Shown here one piece after another: positions 51,169 to 52,662 of a DNA stretch of 52,662 nt; position 1 is the stretch's first letter, and each line of letters begins with the position of its first letter. Position numbers and translations under genes: made by a program. The notes beneath the pieces were generated by a model. It had not been told where the DNA came from, did no database searches, and was given only the letters and a program-made list of their open reading frames with translations. Origin of the DNA: Allolucifera butyrica (GTDB lineage Bacteria > Bacillota > Negativicutes > Sporomusales > UPPP01); contig NZ_UPPP01000080.1 in the NCBI RefSeq assembly GCF_900476375.1, positions 1-52,662 on the forward strand, in the 5' to 3' direction.

Positions 51169-51214
51169 GGGGGACGGGGTGAATGACAACTGTGTGTCGA
51201 CAACCCCAATCCCC
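51169..51214. repeat. Repeat C copy
   Basis: GGGGGACGGGGTGAATGACA then CTGTGTGTCGACAACCCCAATCCCCCTGA. It ends 23 bp before the TudS-like gene. Confidence 0.75.
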
Positions 51215-51237
51215 CTGAAAGGTTAAAGGAGGACCTG

Positions 51238-51785
51238 ATGTTTACTGATAAAAGAAGTAAAAAGGTCATATTTGTAGCACACTGTATCTTAAATCAAATG
51301 CTAAGATTGATGCGTGTGCTTATTATCCTGGAATCATACGTGAAGTAATGAAGGTTTTTCTTGAATCAGATGTTGGACTGGTACAATTACCATGTCCTGA
51401 ATTTTTATATCTCGGTCTTGATAGAGAAGCAATTCATGGAGAAAATACAACTATCGAGTCAGAAGATACTAGGGTAGCTCTTCGGATGAACGAAGAGATT
51501 GCTCAAGAGTTATGTCATCAAATAGTAAGCAATATTATTTATCAGATTGATGAGTATCGAAAGCATGGGTTTCAAATAGTAGGGCTTGTGGGGATAAATT
51601 GCTCACCGACTTGTGGGGTAGAAACAACCTGGTCAAATGATAGAGAACATTTGGGGCAGGGAGTATTTATAAAAATGATTAACGATGAGCTTGTAAAAAG
51701 GCAGATTTCTATGAAAATGGTAGGTATAAAGGCCAAAGATTCAAAGCAAGCCGTTATTGCTATAAAGGAAATACTATATAGTTAA
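51238..51785 (+). pseudogene. TudS/DUF523-like desulfidase, single frameshift
   Basis: ATG behind AAAGGAGG starts MFTDKRSKKVIFVAHCILNQ. One A is missing near 51298 (CAAATGC where CAAAATGC is expected). The other frame continues without loss: NAKIDACAYYPGIIREVMKV, QLPCPEFLYLGLDR, GINCSPTCGVETTW. Together they make a full-length protein of about 182 residues of the TudS-related desulfidase type, with cysteines (AHC, DAC, CSPTC) that would hold a [4Fe-4S] cluster. Either a recent pseudogene or a sequencing error in an A-run. Confidence 0.75.
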
Positions 51786-52001
51786 TTGCAGTGCAATCAT
51801 TTAGGAAGGCAATTTATATGACCGGGAAACGCGGGGACAGACACTTTTCGCTTGAGTTAAAAATGACCTTTCAGAAATTGGTAGAGGGATATATTCGGAT
51901 TCTTCAAAGTTGATAAAAGAAGAGGCAAGGGGACGTTTTTTGCTTCTTTCCAGTTACTTTATTTCTCCGACAAGGCGTCCGGATGCATCCAAAATACGCA
52001 T

Positions 52002-52152
52002 GAGTAATAAACTTCTGCCCGAATATGTAGAATTTGGCAGGAGTTTTGTTTTTTATGGGAAATAAAGGTTGTTATAGGCGTTTTAGATAAACGGAAATGG
52101 TCATAGTTTTTTTGGAAAATAGGTATAGTTTTAAAGGCGTAAAGGGGTGTCA
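52002..52152 (+). repeat. Repeat B, copy 5
   Basis: Starts in the hairpin half (AATAAACTTCTGCCC) and runs to GGGGTGTCACC with AACCTCGTCCCCCCGACA. The TGACAC end is replaced by other sequence. The stretch 51786-52001 before it holds no supported gene. Confidence 0.8.
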
Positions 52153-52301
52153 CCAACCTCGTCCCCCCGACATTAATGTAGTGTACCGTCCCACAGAGTG
52201 AATGTTAGCACCACGCTGACGGTAATTTAAATCTAAAGCGACTGGTGCCGCCTCGTTTCATTTCTTGTTGGTGCCTTTCGCAGAAAGGAATGGTCTTTAT
52301 T

Positions 52302-52662
52302 ATGGAGCATGAATTAAGAGAATTAATCCAAAAATGTGACCTCGCAATACAACAAGAAGATTTTGATACGCTTATGAATTATTATACAGATGATGCAATT
52401 TTGGTTGTAAGACCTGGGATGATTGCACGAGGTAAAGAAGAAATCAAAAAAGCATTTATTGCCATTGCGAAATATTTCAATAATAGCCTTGTCCCGGCAC
52501 AAGGGGAAATGGTTATTTTGGAAACCGGAGATACTGCGTTGGTTATTTCACAAGCCTTCCTTAAAGCCGATATAAAAGATTCAAAATATTCCATGGAAAG
52601 AAGATCAACCTATGTATTTAAAAAAGATTCGCACAATGCCTGGCTTTGTGCTATTGATAACT
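52302..52662 (+). CDS. NTF2-like (SnoaL/DUF4440) protein, partial
   Basis: Runs off the right edge after 120 codons. The start [20 protein letters not shown], then [20 protein letters not shown] with a later TYVFKKD strand, is the cone-shaped NTF2-like fold of SnoaL/DUF4440 proteins. These act as small hydrolases, isomerases or binding proteins; no specific role can be given. ATG follows GAAAGGAATGG. It is a typical member of the single-gene units of this region. Confidence 0.75.
   Translation, partial: MEHELRELIQKCDLAIQQEDFDTLMNYYTDDAILVVRPGMIARGKEEIKKAFIAIAKYFNNSLVPAQGEMVILETGDTALVISQAFLKADIKDSKYSMERRSTYVFKKDSHNAWLCAIDN

Larger units (their letters stand above)
50399..51214 (+). repeat. 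Direct repeat of about 815 bp, copy 2
   Basis: Nearly identical to 46193-47008, covering leader, gene, 3' region and the trailing repeat C. A few small indels lie in the non-coding part (for example GGTTCGGATTC in place of GTTC near 51020). Confidence 0.85.

Noticed and set aside
41368..51214. CRISPR array from the many similar repeats
   Set aside because: Copies are kilobases apart with genes between them, not regularly spaced by short unique spacers.
33190..52662. Classical integron cassette array
   Set aside because: The repeats lack clear RYYYAAC and GTTRRRY core sites, genes occur on both strands, and no integrase gene is in the window. The cassette-like layout is reported instead.

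Overview
The window reads as the chromosome of a diderm Firmicute, most likely a member of the Negativicutes (Sporomusa/Pelosinus type). This is inference from gene content: Firmicute regulators (a LevR-type PTS activator, a WYL regulator) sit beside genes that need a double membrane or lipoprotein maturation (an RND pump, an Lnt-like N-acyltransferase). No rRNA, tRNA or CRISPR array was seen.

Left part (1-32.9 kb), mostly intact operons. The 3' end of a group II intron at the left edge is followed by a PrpR-type sigma-54 activator and its probable target operon: CoA-transferase, HMG-CoA-lyase-like enzyme and MFS carrier, with a -24/-12 promoter built into a hairpin. Next come a TetR gene with two tandem operators and a rifamycin phosphotransferase gene, then a CaCA cation exchanger (minus strand) behind a probable yybP-ykoY manganese riboswitch and terminator. 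A LevR-type regulator diverges from a galactitol-type PTS (EIIA, EIIB, EIIC) with a class II aldolase and DhaK/DhaL; a perfect -24/-12 promoter and a distal dyad lie between them. After a dead WYL regulator and a dead metallo-beta-lactamase gene come rarA and a BaeSR/MdtABC-like block (kinase, response regulator, adaptor, RND pump). Behind that block lie two fused, broken genes, a phosphoesterase, an orphan gene and a MarR regulator.

Right part (about 33-52.7 kb), a repeat-rich accessory region. Mostly single genes are separated by two dispersed repeats. Repeat B is about 172 bp, has TGACAC/GTGTCA ends and carries a terminator-like hairpin. Repeat C is a 40-50 bp palindrome with GGGGACGGGGTT/AACCCCGTCCCC arms. 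The genes are of the kind found in cassette arrays: GNAT acetyltransferases, histidine phosphatases, GrpB, DJ-1/PfpI, a TudS-like desulfidase, an NTF2-like protein, DUF1259, DUF2935, TauE, an acyltransferase and an IMP dehydrogenase. Several units are duplicated inside the window (GNAT, histidine phosphatase, DJ-1 leader and tail, acyltransferase leader). Several genes survive only as their two ends with the middle deleted.

The best candidates for something undescribed are this repeat-bounded cassette-like region and a possible small RNA (about 49,994-50,112) with its own promoter, two hairpins and a terminator. Its 5' and 3' halves recur separately at 19.3 kb and 36.1 kb, with both breaks in the loop of the first hairpin.
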